NCBI RefSeq assembly: GCF_008365405.1 | Contig: NZ_QOKV01000001.1 | Coordinates: 1-64,000, forward strand | Direction of reading: 5' to 3' | Origin: Azospirillum brasilense | GTDB lineage: Bacteria; Pseudomonadota; Alphaproteobacteria; Azospirillales; Azospirillaceae | DNA length: 64,000 bases | Part shown: positions 28,027 to 37,158 of the stretch, one piece after another | How positions within the stretch are numbered: position 1 is the first letter of the stretch | Layout: every line of letters begins with the position of its first letter | The notes under the pieces: generated by a model | Database searches by the model: none | What the model was told of the DNA's origin: nothing | The model's input: the letters and a program-made list of their open reading frames with translations, nothing else | Position numbers and translations under genes: made by a program

Positions 28027-28710
28027 ATGACGGTGAGCAGCGCCGTGGACCTGTTCGACCGTTTGGCCACGGAGGCCGCCGACGATTGGGCGGCTTACGT
28101 CGACCACACGTTCGTCCAGCAGATGGGACGGGGGACGCTGCCGGTGGCCTCCTTTCGCCACTACCTGGTGCAGGACTACCTGTTCCTCATCCACTTTGCC
28201 CGCGCCTATGCCCTGGCCGTCTACAAGGGCCAGTCGCTCGACGACATGCACGCCGCCTTCGGCGGGCTAAAGGCCATTCTCGACGTGGAGATGGACCTGC
28301 ACGTTCGGCTCTGTGCCGGCTGGGGCCTGTCCGCCGCGGAGCTGGAACGGGCGCCGGAGGCCAAGGCGACGCTGGCCTACACGCGATATGTGCTCGAGAC
28401 GGGGCTGCGCGGTGACCTGCTCGATCTGCAAGTTGCCCTTGCTCCCTGCGTCGTGGGCTACGCCGAGATCGGCACGCGCCTCGCCGCCAGCCCATCGGGT
28501 TTAGCGGCCGGCAATCCTTATCGTTCCTGGATCGCCGAGTACTCGGGCGACGCCTACCAGGAGGTGGCGGCCGGCGCGCGTGCCACGTTGGACCGCTTGG
28601 CCGCACGCGGAATGACCGAGCAGCGGTTCCCGCAGCTGCTGACGACCTTCCGGCAGGCCTGCCGCCTGGAAGCGGATTTCTGGCAGATGGGGTTGACGCG
28701 TGCGGACTGA
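28027..28710 (+). CDS. tenA: TenA family thiaminase II / aminopyrimidine aminohydrolase
   Basis: A 227-residue all-helical protein of normal TenA length. Typical segments are HTFVQQMGRGTLPVASFRHYLVQDYLFLIHFARAYA, the catalytic Cys in ALAPCVVGYAEIG, and YRSWIAEYSGDAY. GGAGGAC precedes the ATG. It salvages thiamin by hydrolysing aminopyrimidine breakdown products. No other thiamin gene is adjacent. Confidence 0.93.
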   Translation: MTVSSAVDLFDRLATEAADDWAAYVDHTFVQQMGRGTLPVASFRHYLVQDYLFLIHFARAYALAVYKGQSLDDMHAAFGGLKAILDVEMDLHVRLCAGWGLSAAELERAPEAKATLAYTRYVLETGLRGDLLDLQVALAPCVVGYAEIGTRLAASPSGLAAGNPYRSWIAEYSGDAYQEVAAGARATLDRLAARGMTEQRFPQLLTTFRQACRLEADFWQMGLTRAD

Positions 28711-28763
28711 GTTCCCGACCAGCGGGTTGTGAACGGATGGCATGGCAGTCCCACGGAGCGGCG

Positions 28764-29132
28764 ATGGGCACGATCAGGGATCTGGATCAGGTGTTCTCGG
28801 GGCTGGCCCATTCGTCCTTCCGGCAACGCTTCCACCTGGGAGCCCGCGAGCAGGCCTACCTGCGGGACAAGGGGTTTCCGACGGTGCTGGCTCACGCACG
28901 GGACTTCATCGGCAAGCGGCTTGCGCCAGCGGAACCTGTCAACGGCGGCAAACAGACGCCGTTCCGCGGACATCCAGTGTTCATCGCGCAGCACGCCACC
29001 GCAACATGCTGCCGGATCTGCTTGGAGAAGTGGCACGGCATTCGCCGCGGACAGGCCCTGAACAAGGAGGAACGCTCCCATGTGGTCGCAGCGATTGAGC
29101 GTTGGCTGCGGGAGAACGCCGCGCAAACGTGA
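28764..29132 (+). CDS. DUF4186 family protein
   Basis: A 122-residue protein from ATG 28764, which has GGAG upstream; ATG 28737 would add nine residues. The family signature HPVFIAQHATATCCR followed by CLEKWHGI is clear, with two to three Cys and His residues suggesting a metal site. Function is unknown. It follows tenA by 53 bases. Confidence 0.85.
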   Translation: MGTIRDLDQVFSGLAHSSFRQRFHLGAREQAYLRDKGFPTVLAHARDFIGKRLAPAEPVNGGKQTPFRGHPVFIAQHATATCCRICLEKWHGIRRGQALNKEERSHVVAAIERWLRENAAQT

Positions 29133-29263
29133 GATCGGCACCGGTGGTCCGACGGTGCTGCCGCCACGGCAAAAAGGCCGCCTTTCGCCACACTGGCGAC
29201 TCGGAACCCGAACCCCTGGAGGCGTGTTGCAGAAGTCGTGGCAAAACCATGTGGTGAAAGGGC

Positions 29264-29881
29264 ATGGGAAAGGCCGCCGCCCCACGTACCAGTCTACGCC
29301 TGATCGGGTATGCCCGAGTGTCCACCGACGATCAGCGGTTGGACCTGCAGATCGACGCGCTGACCAGGGCGGGGGTGGAACCCGAGGACATCTGGACCGA
29401 TACTGCGTCCGGCCTGACGGTCGCACGCCCCGGCTTAACCGGCGTGCTGAAGGCGGTGCAGCCCGGCAACGTGCTGATGGTATGGAAGTTCGATCGCCTG
29501 GCGCGTTCGACCTTGGAGCTGCTGAAGATCGCAGACCAGCTCAAGCGGAAGGGCATCGGCCTGCGCAGCTTGACGCAGGGCATCGACACCAGCGGCCCGG
29601 CTGGGGCTTTAGTCTTTGCGGTGCTCGCCGCCGTTGCGGAGATAGAAGCCACGATGATCTCCGAGCGTACCATTGCCGGGATGGAGGCGGCGAGAGCCCG
29701 AGGCATTCACCTTGGGCGGCCCCGAAAGCTGACCGACAAGCAGTGCGCAATGATCGAGACCTTGCTCAGAAACCGCCATGGTGGTCAGACGGCGCGGCAG
29801 ATTGCCGAACAGTTCGGGGTGGAGCGTACGACCATGTACCGTGCTTTGCGAGAACACCGCACTCGTATGGGCAGGGCGTGA
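29264..29881 (+). CDS. Serine recombinase (resolvase/invertase family)
   Basis: A 205-residue protein. The catalytic Ser is in GYARVSTDDQ; the Arg cluster is VWKFDRLARS; and the long helix E region is AVAEIEATMISERT. The C-terminal HTH is TARQIAEQFGVERTTMYRAL. Size and order match Tn3-type resolvases and DNA invertases. No transposase or inversion sites are obvious beside it, so its element may be lost. Confidence 0.93.
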   Translation: MGKAAAPRTSLRLIGYARVSTDDQRLDLQIDALTRAGVEPEDIWTDTASGLTVARPGLTGVLKAVQPGNVLMVWKFDRLARSTLELLKIADQLKRKGIGLRSLTQGIDTSGPAGALVFAVLAAVAEIEATMISERTIAGMEAARARGIHLGRPRKLTDKQCAMIETLLRNRHGGQTARQIAEQFGVERTTMYRALREHRTRMGRA

Positions 29882-29973
29882 AAGGTGGGCGTCAGCCGCG
29901 ATCGCTCCGTTTATTAGTAAAAGAACGATGTACAGCGAACTCGCGAGCAAGAGCCTCGATCAGGAGCTGTGGA

Positions 29974-30426
29974 ATGAAGATGGATGACCCCTTCGATCTC
30001 CAGCGGTTCGTGAACGCACAGGAGCCGGTCTTCGCGACTGTGCTTGAGGAATTGCAATGCGGGCGCAAGCAGAGCCATTGGATGTGGTTTATTTTCCCGC
30101 AACTGCGCGGCCTTGGCCGCTCGGCCACAGCCGAGTTCTATAGCATCGACTCCCTCAACGAGGCGCGCGCCTATCTGGCACATCCGACGCTCGGCCCACG
30201 ACTGGAAAAAGCGACGCGCGCCGTGCTTGCGGTCCAGGGGCGAACGCTTCATGAGATCTTCGGTTCTCCGGACGATATGAAGTTCCACTCCTCAATGACC
30301 CTATTTGCCTTTGCCGCAGGAGAGGCCGCGACCCTCTACCAGGAGGCGCTCACGCGCTACAGCAATGGCCGAATGGACGAGGCGACGCTGGCGCTGCTGC
30401 GGGGAGCGGCCGGACCCATGCCTTAA
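29974..30426 (+). CDS. DUF1810 family protein
   Basis: A 150-residue protein with the family signatures DPFDLQRFVNAQEPVF, GRKQSHWMWFIFPQLRGLG and DDMKFHSSMTLF. The ATG has AGGAG about ten bases upstream. Members are also known as NADAR-like relatives; no activity is assigned here. A single-gene unit after the resolvase. Confidence 0.88.
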   Translation: MKMDDPFDLQRFVNAQEPVFATVLEELQCGRKQSHWMWFIFPQLRGLGRSATAEFYSIDSLNEARAYLAHPTLGPRLEKATRAVLAVQGRTLHEIFGSPDDMKFHSSMTLFAFAAGEAATLYQEALTRYSNGRMDEATLALLRGAAGPMP

Positions 30427-30537
30427 AAAGGGGGTTCAAATAAAGTCTCCAGAAGACTGTCTGGATGATCGTAAGCCCCTCGAACTCAGGATAACCGAGG
30501 CAGAGGGGCTTGACGCAGCAAGAACTCACGTCGCCCT

Positions 30538-31326
30538 TTAGACGACGACCTCCACTCGGTCGCCGATGCCTGGACGCCGGAATGCCTCCCAAGCGTTTCC
30601 ACCGCGCAGAAAGATCTCCATCCAGCGTGTTTCTGCTCTCTCGTGACCTGCCCACCCGCTGCTACCCGATGCGAAGGCCATCCGCCCATGCGGGACAGCG
30701 AAGGTCCCGTTCCCCATGGTCGCTTCGTGCTCGTATCCGCCAATGCGAAGGCGCACGGCCGCCGTGGCATTCGGCTGGTCCGCAGCGCGGAGGGTCGTCT
30801 TCAGGTTCCCATACCCGTCGATGTAAGCGATGACCCCTGCGGGCACATCTGGAACGTCGTGAGGACCAAGGGTGTCGCCCAAAGCGTCCGGGCGGCCGAG
30901 CGCGATTGCGGCGGCGGCGTGGGGGAAGAGATCGCGCGAGCGGAACTGCGAGCCCGCCGCGGGAACGGCCGCCCAGCGCAGTTCGTCGGCCGCGTCACGC
31001 ACGAAGCTGAAGGTGTGGCCGGCATTGACCCCGATGACGCGCACGCCCGTGGGCAGGCGGGCGAAGGCGAGGCGCTCGCCAGCATTCGCCTCACGAGCCT
31101 CTTCCGCGTCCTCGCGCGGTGCGACGTTGTGGTAGATGATTGTTCCAGCGGGCGCGTCGTTCAGTCCGAGCTGGGCGATACAGAAGCCGGCGGCGAGGGT
31201 TGCAAACGGGGGCACCGGGGTTAGGATTGGCTCGGCATCCGGCAGGTGGAGCTTGATACGCTGCGCCACTTCCGCGAAGGCCAGATCGCCTGCCGGGCCA
31301 TAATCGGCAATGATGTGCACGAGCAT
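30538..31326 (-). CDS. SAM hydroxide adenosyltransferase (DUF62 family)
   Basis: A 262-residue protein beginning MLVHIIADYGPAGDLAFAEV, the N-terminal SAM-binding segment, and containing FFPHAAAAIALG-like and AYIDGYGNLKTTL segments. Related enzymes hydrolyse SAM to adenosine and methionine, or halogenate it. ATG 31326 has AAGGGA upstream; the longer frame adds 22 unsupported residues. No neighbouring gene suggests a pathway. Confidence 0.85.
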   Translation of the reverse strand: MLVHIIADYGPAGDLAFAEVAQRIKLHLPDAEPILTPVPPFATLAAGFCIAQLGLNDAPAGTIIYHNVAPREDAEEAREANAGERLAFARLPTGVRVIGVNAGHTFSFVRDAADELRWAAVPAAGSQFRSRDLFPHAAAAIALGRPDALGDTLGPHDVPDVPAGVIAYIDGYGNLKTTLRAADQPNATAAVRLRIGGYEHEATMGNGTFAVPHGRMAFASGSSGWAGHERAETRWMEIFLRGGNAWEAFRRPGIGDRVEVVV

Positions 31327-31651
31327 AGAGAGATCCCTTCGCTTCGTTTTCTGGTTCCACTCCGTCAACAGCTTTCCCATCGCCCGAAGCACTCTCAGGG
31401 CCGACGTCTTGCGGAGGTCTGGATTGGCGACTACTCATTGCCAAAAGCGATCGCCACCGATGTGGCAAAAGGGGGGTATCCATTCTTGAGCGCTGGAACC
31501 GCGAGATTGGTTCGCTCATGAGTAGATCGGCACCATCCACTACACGCGCCGAGTGAGCTTGCCGGCTTGAAAGCGCTATAAGGTTAGTGCAAGGTCGCGC
31601 TCGGCGCGCTTGCGCCAATCTGGCCCTATGCGCATCGTGGTGGGAGGAGTG

Positions 31652-34558
31652 ATGTACTCGCGTGGTTCGGAGTGGCGACGGTGGGACCTCCATGTCCACG
31701 CGCCAGGCACGTTGCTCAACGACAACTATGGCGATTGCTGGGAGGATTACGTCGCGGCCATTGAGGCGAGTAGCGTCGCGGTTATCGGTGTTACGGACTA
31801 TTTGACAACTCGCTCATACGCGCGCCTGAAAGAGTACAAAGACGCTGGCCGCTTGTCGAACGTCGCTCTGTTGATTCCAAACCTGGAGTTCCGGATTTCA
31901 CCGCGCACGGCGCGGGGCAGCGCCGTAAATATCCATCTTCTTGTTTCTCCGGAGGCGCCCGATCACATCGCACATATAGAGGACGCGCTGAGCTATCTTG
32001 TCTTTGAGGGCGTTGGCGGGAAATATCGCTGCACGCTCCACGACTTGGCCAAGTTGGGGCGCGCCCACGAGGCTGGCGTGCTTCTTGACGAAGCTGCGCG
32101 CAAAGCCGGAGCCAACCTGTTCAAGATCGAATTTGACACATTCAAGCGGTGGTTTGACGATCAGCCCTGGTTGCGCGAAAATTCCATCATTTGTGTGGCG
32201 GCGGGACACGACGGCTTGGCTGGCCTTCGCAAGGACGATGGTTGGAAAGCCGTCCATGCCAAGCTGGCGCGCTTTGCGCAGATCGTGTTCACGGCCACAC
32301 CATCGGAATGCAAGTTCTGGCTCGGCGGCTCAGGAAAGAAGGCGCACGATGAGGCACTTGAGTTCTATGGCGGCCCGAAACCATGCATTCATGGTTCAGA
32401 TGCCCATGAGTTGACTAAGCTGTTCGAGCCAGACGAGCAACGGTACTGCTGGATTAAGGCAGACCCAACCTTTGAGGGGATGCGGCAGATCCTGTTTGAG
32501 CCGGCCGATCGCGTTCATATCGGTCCGAGCTCCCCCGCAATCACGATCTCTCGGCCAAACGTCATCTCGGCAGTCCAAATCAAAAGTTCAAATGGTTGGT
32601 TCACTGATGAGCCGGTGCAGCTCAATCCAGGCTTGGTCGCCATCGTTGGCAAGAAAGGCTCGGGCAAGTCCGCACTCGCCGAAATGACGGCGGTTGCCGC
32701 TGGGCAGGTACCGCAGAAGAATGACGTGCGAAGCTTTCTGAAGCGGGCCAAGGGGCATCTGAATGGGACGACGGTTGAGTTACAATGGGGCGATGGTACA
32801 ACTGGCAAGCACACGATCCATACAGCAGTCGGACTGAGCGAGCCCCGAGTACGGTATTTGTCTCAGAGCTTCGTCGAGGAGCTGTGTGGCGGCGAGGAGG
32901 GTGCATCGCGTCTAGAGGAAGAGATCGAAGCCATTGTCTTCGCCCACCTCGACCCGACGGAGCGGCTGAACGCGTCCAGCTTTGCTGAACTCCGTCGAAT
33001 CCGGGTCGAGAGAGTTGAGCGCCGACGTACGGACATTCAGGCCCAAATCGAGCAAAGCAACCGCGTGACGCAGGCTATCCATGAGCGGAGGCTCTCGCTC
33101 GGTGAGAAGAGGGCACAAAGGCAGGCTCTCGAAGAGGAACAGAAATCCCTCAACGAGACGACGACCAGTGGCGCCACGGTTGCCGAAACAAAGTTCGCTG
33201 AGGATCTCGCGCGACTGCAGGCAGCGCTCGGGCAGGCGCAAGACAAGGCGTCGACCATCAAGCGCAACCTCGTGCAATTGGACGATGTTGAGGCGCGAGT
33301 GGAGGCCTTCCGGCGCGATGGAATCCGTTTCTTTACGGAAGTGTCGGCCAAGCTCCGCAGCCTCGGCCTTTCCGAAGAGGCGGCAGCCGCTTTCAAGCCG
33401 ACTTTTGTGGGCGATCCGGACATCGCGATCGCCGCGTGCAAGACCGCGATGCAAGTCGAGCTCGCCGCCGTAGAAGGTCAGAGCGATTCGCCGGTGCCTG
33501 GGACGATCAATGCCCTTACGCAGCAGCTTGAGGTGTTGTCGCGGAAACAGTCGGACGACCAAGCGCGCCGGGAACTCATCCAGGCCGCGCAAACGCGCCT
33601 TTCCGAAATCCGTGCCCAGGTCCAGCGCCTGGATGCGGAGATCGCCCTGATTGAGAGGGATGATGTTGCCGCACTGGAGGCAGCACGCACGGAACGACTT
33701 GAGGCGTATCTGGAAATATTCGACACATTAGCTGAAGAAGCCCGGATCCTTGACGGCCTATACCAGCCCGTACGCGACCGTTTGCAACAGGGGCGGGGCA
33801 ACGAGCGCCTTCTTGAGTTTGAAATTCGGCGCCGGGTTGACGTCGAAGCTTGGCTGGAACGTGGCGAAGCCGTAATCGATCTTCGGCGCTCCCTCGACTT
33901 TGGCAATCTCAAACGGTTTGATGATCTCGCTGAGTTCGCTCGAGAGACGCTTGCGCCCGCATGGGAATCCGGTGACCGGGAGCAAATCCGAGCGGCGTTT
34001 GGCTGCTTGGCCGACCAGATCCGCACCCGCCTTCCGAGTGAAGCTAACTTTCTGCGCAAGAACCGCACATTCGCCGATTTCATGGCATGGCTATACGAGG
34101 TACAGCACATCACACTGAATTATGGACTGGTCTACCAGAAGACCCCACTTGAGAAGCTGTCTCCAGGAACAAAGGGGATCGTGCTTCTGATCCTGTATCT
34201 CGCCATGGTTCAACATGAGCGCCGCCCATTGATCGTTGATCAGCCCGAAGAAAACCTCGATAACGAGTCGATTTTTTCGGATCTCGCGGCCTATTTTCGG
34301 ACCGCGAAACGGAATCGGCAGATAATTCTTATAACGCACAATCCTAATCTTGTTGTGAATACCGACGCCGAACAAGTCATCGTTGCTGTATGCAGCCGCG
34401 GTGAAAACGGGCATCCATCAATGCGCTATGTCAGCGGATCTCTGGAGAATGCCGCTCCCACGGGACCGGACATTCGTGGCCACGTCTGTCGAATCCTGGA
34501 GGGAGGCGAGACGGCGTTCCGGAAGCGGGATGAGCGATATCGGTTGAGCCGCACATGA
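31652..34558 (+). CDS. PHP-domain plus SMC-like ATPase, TrlF-like putative defence protein
   Basis: A 968-residue protein. An N-terminal PHP metallo-phosphoesterase-like domain has WDLHVHAPG (His14, His16) and HGSDAHEL (Asp250, His252). A split ABC/SMC-type ATPase follows: Walker A GKKGSGKSA (333-341), a long coiled coil (about 420-720), signature LSPGTKG, Walker B LIVDQPEENLD (Asp863) and ITHNPNL. ATG 31652 has GGGAGGAG upstream. Proteins of this layout are annotated as TrlF-family and occur in defence islands. Nuclease action on nucleic acid is inferred. Base composition is lower in GC than the catabolic island. Confidence 0.85.
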   Translation: MYSRGSEWRRWDLHVHAPGTLLNDNYGDCWEDYVAAIEASSVAVIGVTDYLTTRSYARLKEYKDAGRLSNVALLIPNLEFRISPRTARGSAVNIHLLVSPEAPDHIAHIEDALSYLVFEGVGGKYRCTLHDLAKLGRAHEAGVLLDEAARKAGANLFKIEFDTFKRWFDDQPWLRENSIICVAAGHDGLAGLRKDDGWKAVHAKLARFAQIVFTATPSECKFWLGGSGKKAHDEALEFYGGPKPCIHGSDAHELTKLFEPDEQRYCWIKADPTFEGMRQILFEPADRVHIGPSSPAITISRPNVISAVQIKSSNGWFTDEPVQLNPGLVAIVGKKGSGKSALAEMTAVAAGQVPQKNDVRSFLKRAKGHLNGTTVELQWGDGTTGKHTIHTAVGLSEPRVRYLSQSFVEELCGGEEGASRLEEEIEAIVFAHLDPTERLNASSFAELRRIRVERVERRRTDIQAQIEQSNRVTQAIHERRLSLGEKRAQRQALEEEQKSLNETTTSGATVAETKFAEDLARLQAALGQAQDKASTIKRNLVQLDDVEARVEAFRRDGIRFFTEVSAKLRSLGLSEEAAAAFKPTFVGDPDIAIAACKTAMQVELAAVEGQSDSPVPGTINALTQQLEVLSRKQSDDQARRELIQAAQTRLSEIRAQVQRLDAEIALIERDDVAALEAARTERLEAYLEIFDTLAEEARILDGLYQPVRDRLQQGRGNERLLEFEIRRRVDVEAWLERGEAVIDLRRSLDFGNLKRFDDLAEFARETLAPAWESGDREQIRAAFGCLADQIRTRLPSEANFLRKNRTFADFMAWLYEVQHITLNYGLVYQKTPLEKLSPGTKGIVLLILYLAMVQHERRPLIVDQPEENLDNESIFSDLAAYFRTAKRNRQIILITHNPNLVVNTDAEQVIVAVCSRGENGHPSMRYVSGSLENAAPTGPDIRGHVCRILEGGETAFRKRDERYRLSRT

Positions 34559-35466
34559 TTCGGCTGGCCGGAGCAGCGGTCGAATGTTCGAGTCCAAGCG
34601 TGTGCGCCGCGCGGTGCAATGGGAGGGACAGCGACTAAAGACTGCCTTAGGTAGTGTCTGACGGAGCGGCGTGTTGGAGCTGTTGGAAGCGGTAGCCCCC
34701 TCAGCCGGAACGACCGCGATGCGCCGCCATGAACTTTCGGATGCCCAGTGGGCGCTGGTTTCAGAACTGATGCCTCCGACCGGGCGCCCTGGCGGGCGGT
34801 GGCGCAGCCACCGTGAGGTCGTTAACGGGCTGTTCTGGAAGCTGGACACTGGCGCACCCTGGCGCGACATTCTAGCGCACTATGGACCATGGCAGACCAT
34901 CTACGACCGCTTCGTGCGGTGGCGGCGCAATGGCTTGTTTGACCGGCTGCTGGAGCGTCTACACCTGCTCCTGGATGGGCAGGGACAGATCGATTGGGAT
35001 GTCTGGTGCGTGGACGGCACCAACATCCGTGCCACCCAGGCCGCCACCGGCGGCCGAAAAGGGGGGATGCCCATGAGCCGGACGATCATGCCCTCGGCCG
35101 CTCGCGCGGCGGCTTTGGCTCCAAGATCCATCTGGTGACCGACGGCACCGGGCTGGCCCTGGCCGTTCTGCTGACCGGCGGGCAGGCGGCCGAGGTGCCC
35201 TGCCTGCAGGCGTTGCTCGCCGCTGTGCGCTCCGACCGTTCGCCGGCCTATCTGATCGGCGACCGGGCCTACAGCAGCCGCGCGGCGCGCACGTGGTTGC
35301 GGATGCAGCACATCCGACCGGTCATTCCATTCCGCGCCGATCAGAAGCGCTCCTGGCATTGCCGTACGCTGCGTTTCAACCGGCAGCTCTATCGGCGACG
35401 CAATGTCGTCGAGCGCTGCGTCGGATGGCTCAAGCACTGCCGAAATCTCGCCAGCCGCTCCGACAA

Positions 35467-36866
35467 GGAGCTATGCGGGAAAGTGGGTGATGACGGTCTG
35501 AAGAAGGCGGCGTATCGAGGCGGGTGACGAAGCCTGCCAGAACCTCCACGAGGGAGCGATACGCCATGGACGAGATTAGCAAGGTTGTCCGCTTACGTCA
35601 GCCGGAGGAGATCGACGACCCGCTGACGACCATTCTGCGCGCCGGCGCGCGTCGGCTGCTGGAGCAGGCCATCGCGGCGGAAGTAGACGCCTTTCTGGCG
35701 TCGATGAGAGACCTGAAGCTGCCGGACGGCCGCGACCGGGTGGTCCGGCACGGCCACGGCCCCGAGCGGGCGATCCAGACCGGGATCGGGCCGGTTCCGG
35801 TGCGCCGGGTCAAGGTCCGTGATCGTGGCGCCGAGGAAACCGGCGCACGCATCCGCTTCACCTCGGCGCTGCTGCCGCGCTGGGCTCGCCGGACCAAGAG
35901 CCTGGACGCATTGTTGCCCATCCTATACTTGCGCGGCGTCTCCACCGGCGACTTCCAGGAGGTGCTCGGGGCCTTGCTCGGCCGGGAGGCGCCGAACCTG
36001 TCGCCCTCGGTGATCGGCCGGCTGAAGGAGGACTGGGCGGTCGACTACGTGCGTTGGCAAAAGTGCGACCTGTCGGCGCGCCGCTATGTGTATGTCTGGG
36101 CCGATGGCGTTTACCTGCAGGCCCGCATGGAGCCGACTGCGGACTGCATGCTGGTGATCATCGGCGCCACGCCGGAAGGCCGCAAGGAACTGGTCGGCTT
36201 CCAAGTTGGCGTACGCGAGAGCGCCCAGAGCTGGCGCGAACTGCTGGTCGATCTCCAGGCCCGCGGCCTCACCACCGCCCCCGAACTCGCCGTCGCCGAC
36301 GGCGCGCTGGGCTTCTGGAAGGCGCTGGAGGAGGTATTCCCGACCACCCGGCACCAGCGGTGCTGGCAGCACAAGACGGTCAACGTCCTCAACAAGGTGG
36401 CCAAGTCCGTCCAGCCAGCGATGAAGCAGGACCTGCGCGAAATCTGGATGGCCCCGGACCGGGAGACGGCGCAAACCGCCCTGACGACCTTCGAAAAGAA
36501 GTACGCCGCCAAACACGCCAAGGCCGTCGAATGCCTGACCAAGGACCGTGAGGCGCTGCTCGCCTTCTACGCCTTCCCCGCCGAGCACTGGGACCATGTC
36601 CGGACCACGAATCCCATTGAAAGCGTGTTTGCCACCGTCCGCCACCGGACTGTCCGCACCAAGGGGGCGCTCTCGCAGGAGACCGCCAAGCTGATGGTCT
36701 TCAAGCTGATCACCGCCGCCGCGAAGACTTGGCGTCGCCTGCAGGGGGAAAACCAGTTGCCCAAGGTCATCCAGGGCGTCACATTCCGTGATGGCATCGA
36801 GGTCACGGAAACCGCGTCACAGAGCGCCGCCTGACCAGACCATCACCCACTTTCCCGCATAGCTCC
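35467..36866 (+). mobile_element. IS256-family element inserted in the IS5-type transposase
   Basis: Perfect 26-bp terminal inverted repeats at 35467-35492 and 36841-36866 (outer bases GGAGCTATGCGGG) bound one transposase gene. If the ends are taken one base shorter, the flanks CCGACAAG and CCGACAGT agree at six of eight bases, an imperfect version of the 8-bp duplication expected for the family. Confidence 0.92.
35566..36834 (+). CDS. IS256-family mutator-type transposase
   Basis: A 422-residue protein of normal family length. DDE residues are Asp in VWADGVYLQ, Asp in AVADGALGFW and Glu in TTNPIESVFATVRHRT. The signature WQHKTVNVLNKVAKS lies between them. ATG 35566 is preferred over 35524 because conserved sequence starts near it and GAGGGAG lies upstream. 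Apparently intact. Confidence 0.93.
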   Translation: MDEISKVVRLRQPEEIDDPLTTILRAGARRLLEQAIAAEVDAFLASMRDLKLPDGRDRVVRHGHGPERAIQTGIGPVPVRRVKVRDRGAEETGARIRFTSALLPRWARRTKSLDALLPILYLRGVSTGDFQEVLGALLGREAPNLSPSVIGRLKEDWAVDYVRWQKCDLSARRYVYVWADGVYLQARMEPTADCMLVIIGATPEGRKELVGFQVGVRESAQSWRELLVDLQARGLTTAPELAVADGALGFWKALEEVFPTTRHQRCWQHKTVNVLNKVAKSVQPAMKQDLREIWMAPDRETAQTALTTFEKKYAAKHAKAVECLTKDREALLAFYAFPAEHWDHVRTTNPIESVFATVRHRTVRTKGALSQETAKLMVFKLITAAAKTWRRLQGENQLPKVIQGVTFRDGIEVTETASQSAA

Positions 36867-37158
36867 CGACAGTTCGCCCTCAACTTCATGACCTGGATCA
36901 AGCTCGCCATGATCCGCCAGTCGCTGCGCAGACTCTGTCCGTCAGACACTACCTAAGGAGGCGTTTCGTTGGTCAGCACCAGTTTCTCGGAGCTGATGTC
37001 GCGCTGAATAGTGAATTCCTCTGTATGAGGCTGGGTGGACCATTGTTTCTTTCAAAGAATCTTATGGACTCGATCTTCCCACTCAATGGGAACGGAAAGA
37101 ATTTGGTAATTTACCTCGTGCATCATAAAACTCCACCCTAATATTTTGGAGATAAATA

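Larger units (their letters stand above)
34650..36953 (+). mobile_element. IS5-family (IS427-like) element, interrupted by an IS256-type element
   Basis: Terminal inverted repeats begin GGTAGTGTCTGACGGA on the left and end with its complement at 36953. Both ends are flanked by TA, so the original target was CCTTAAGG with TA duplicated. The transposase frame is interrupted at 35467-36866 and resumes to the right end. Confidence 0.9.
34719..36956 (+). pseudogene. IS5-family transposase (two frames), split by IS256
   Basis: The first frame (MRRHELSDAQWALV... to CVDGTNIRATQAA) passes by a -1 shift at AAAAGGGGGG (35057-35066) to a second frame (GGFGSKIHLVTDG ... VVERCVGWLKHCRNLASR). Such programmed shifts are normal in this group. 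The second frame stops making sense at 35467, where the IS256-type element begins. The missing C-terminus (RQFALNFMTWIKLAMIRQSLR) is found from 36867 to the stop at 36954. Disrupted and probably inactive. Confidence 0.88.
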
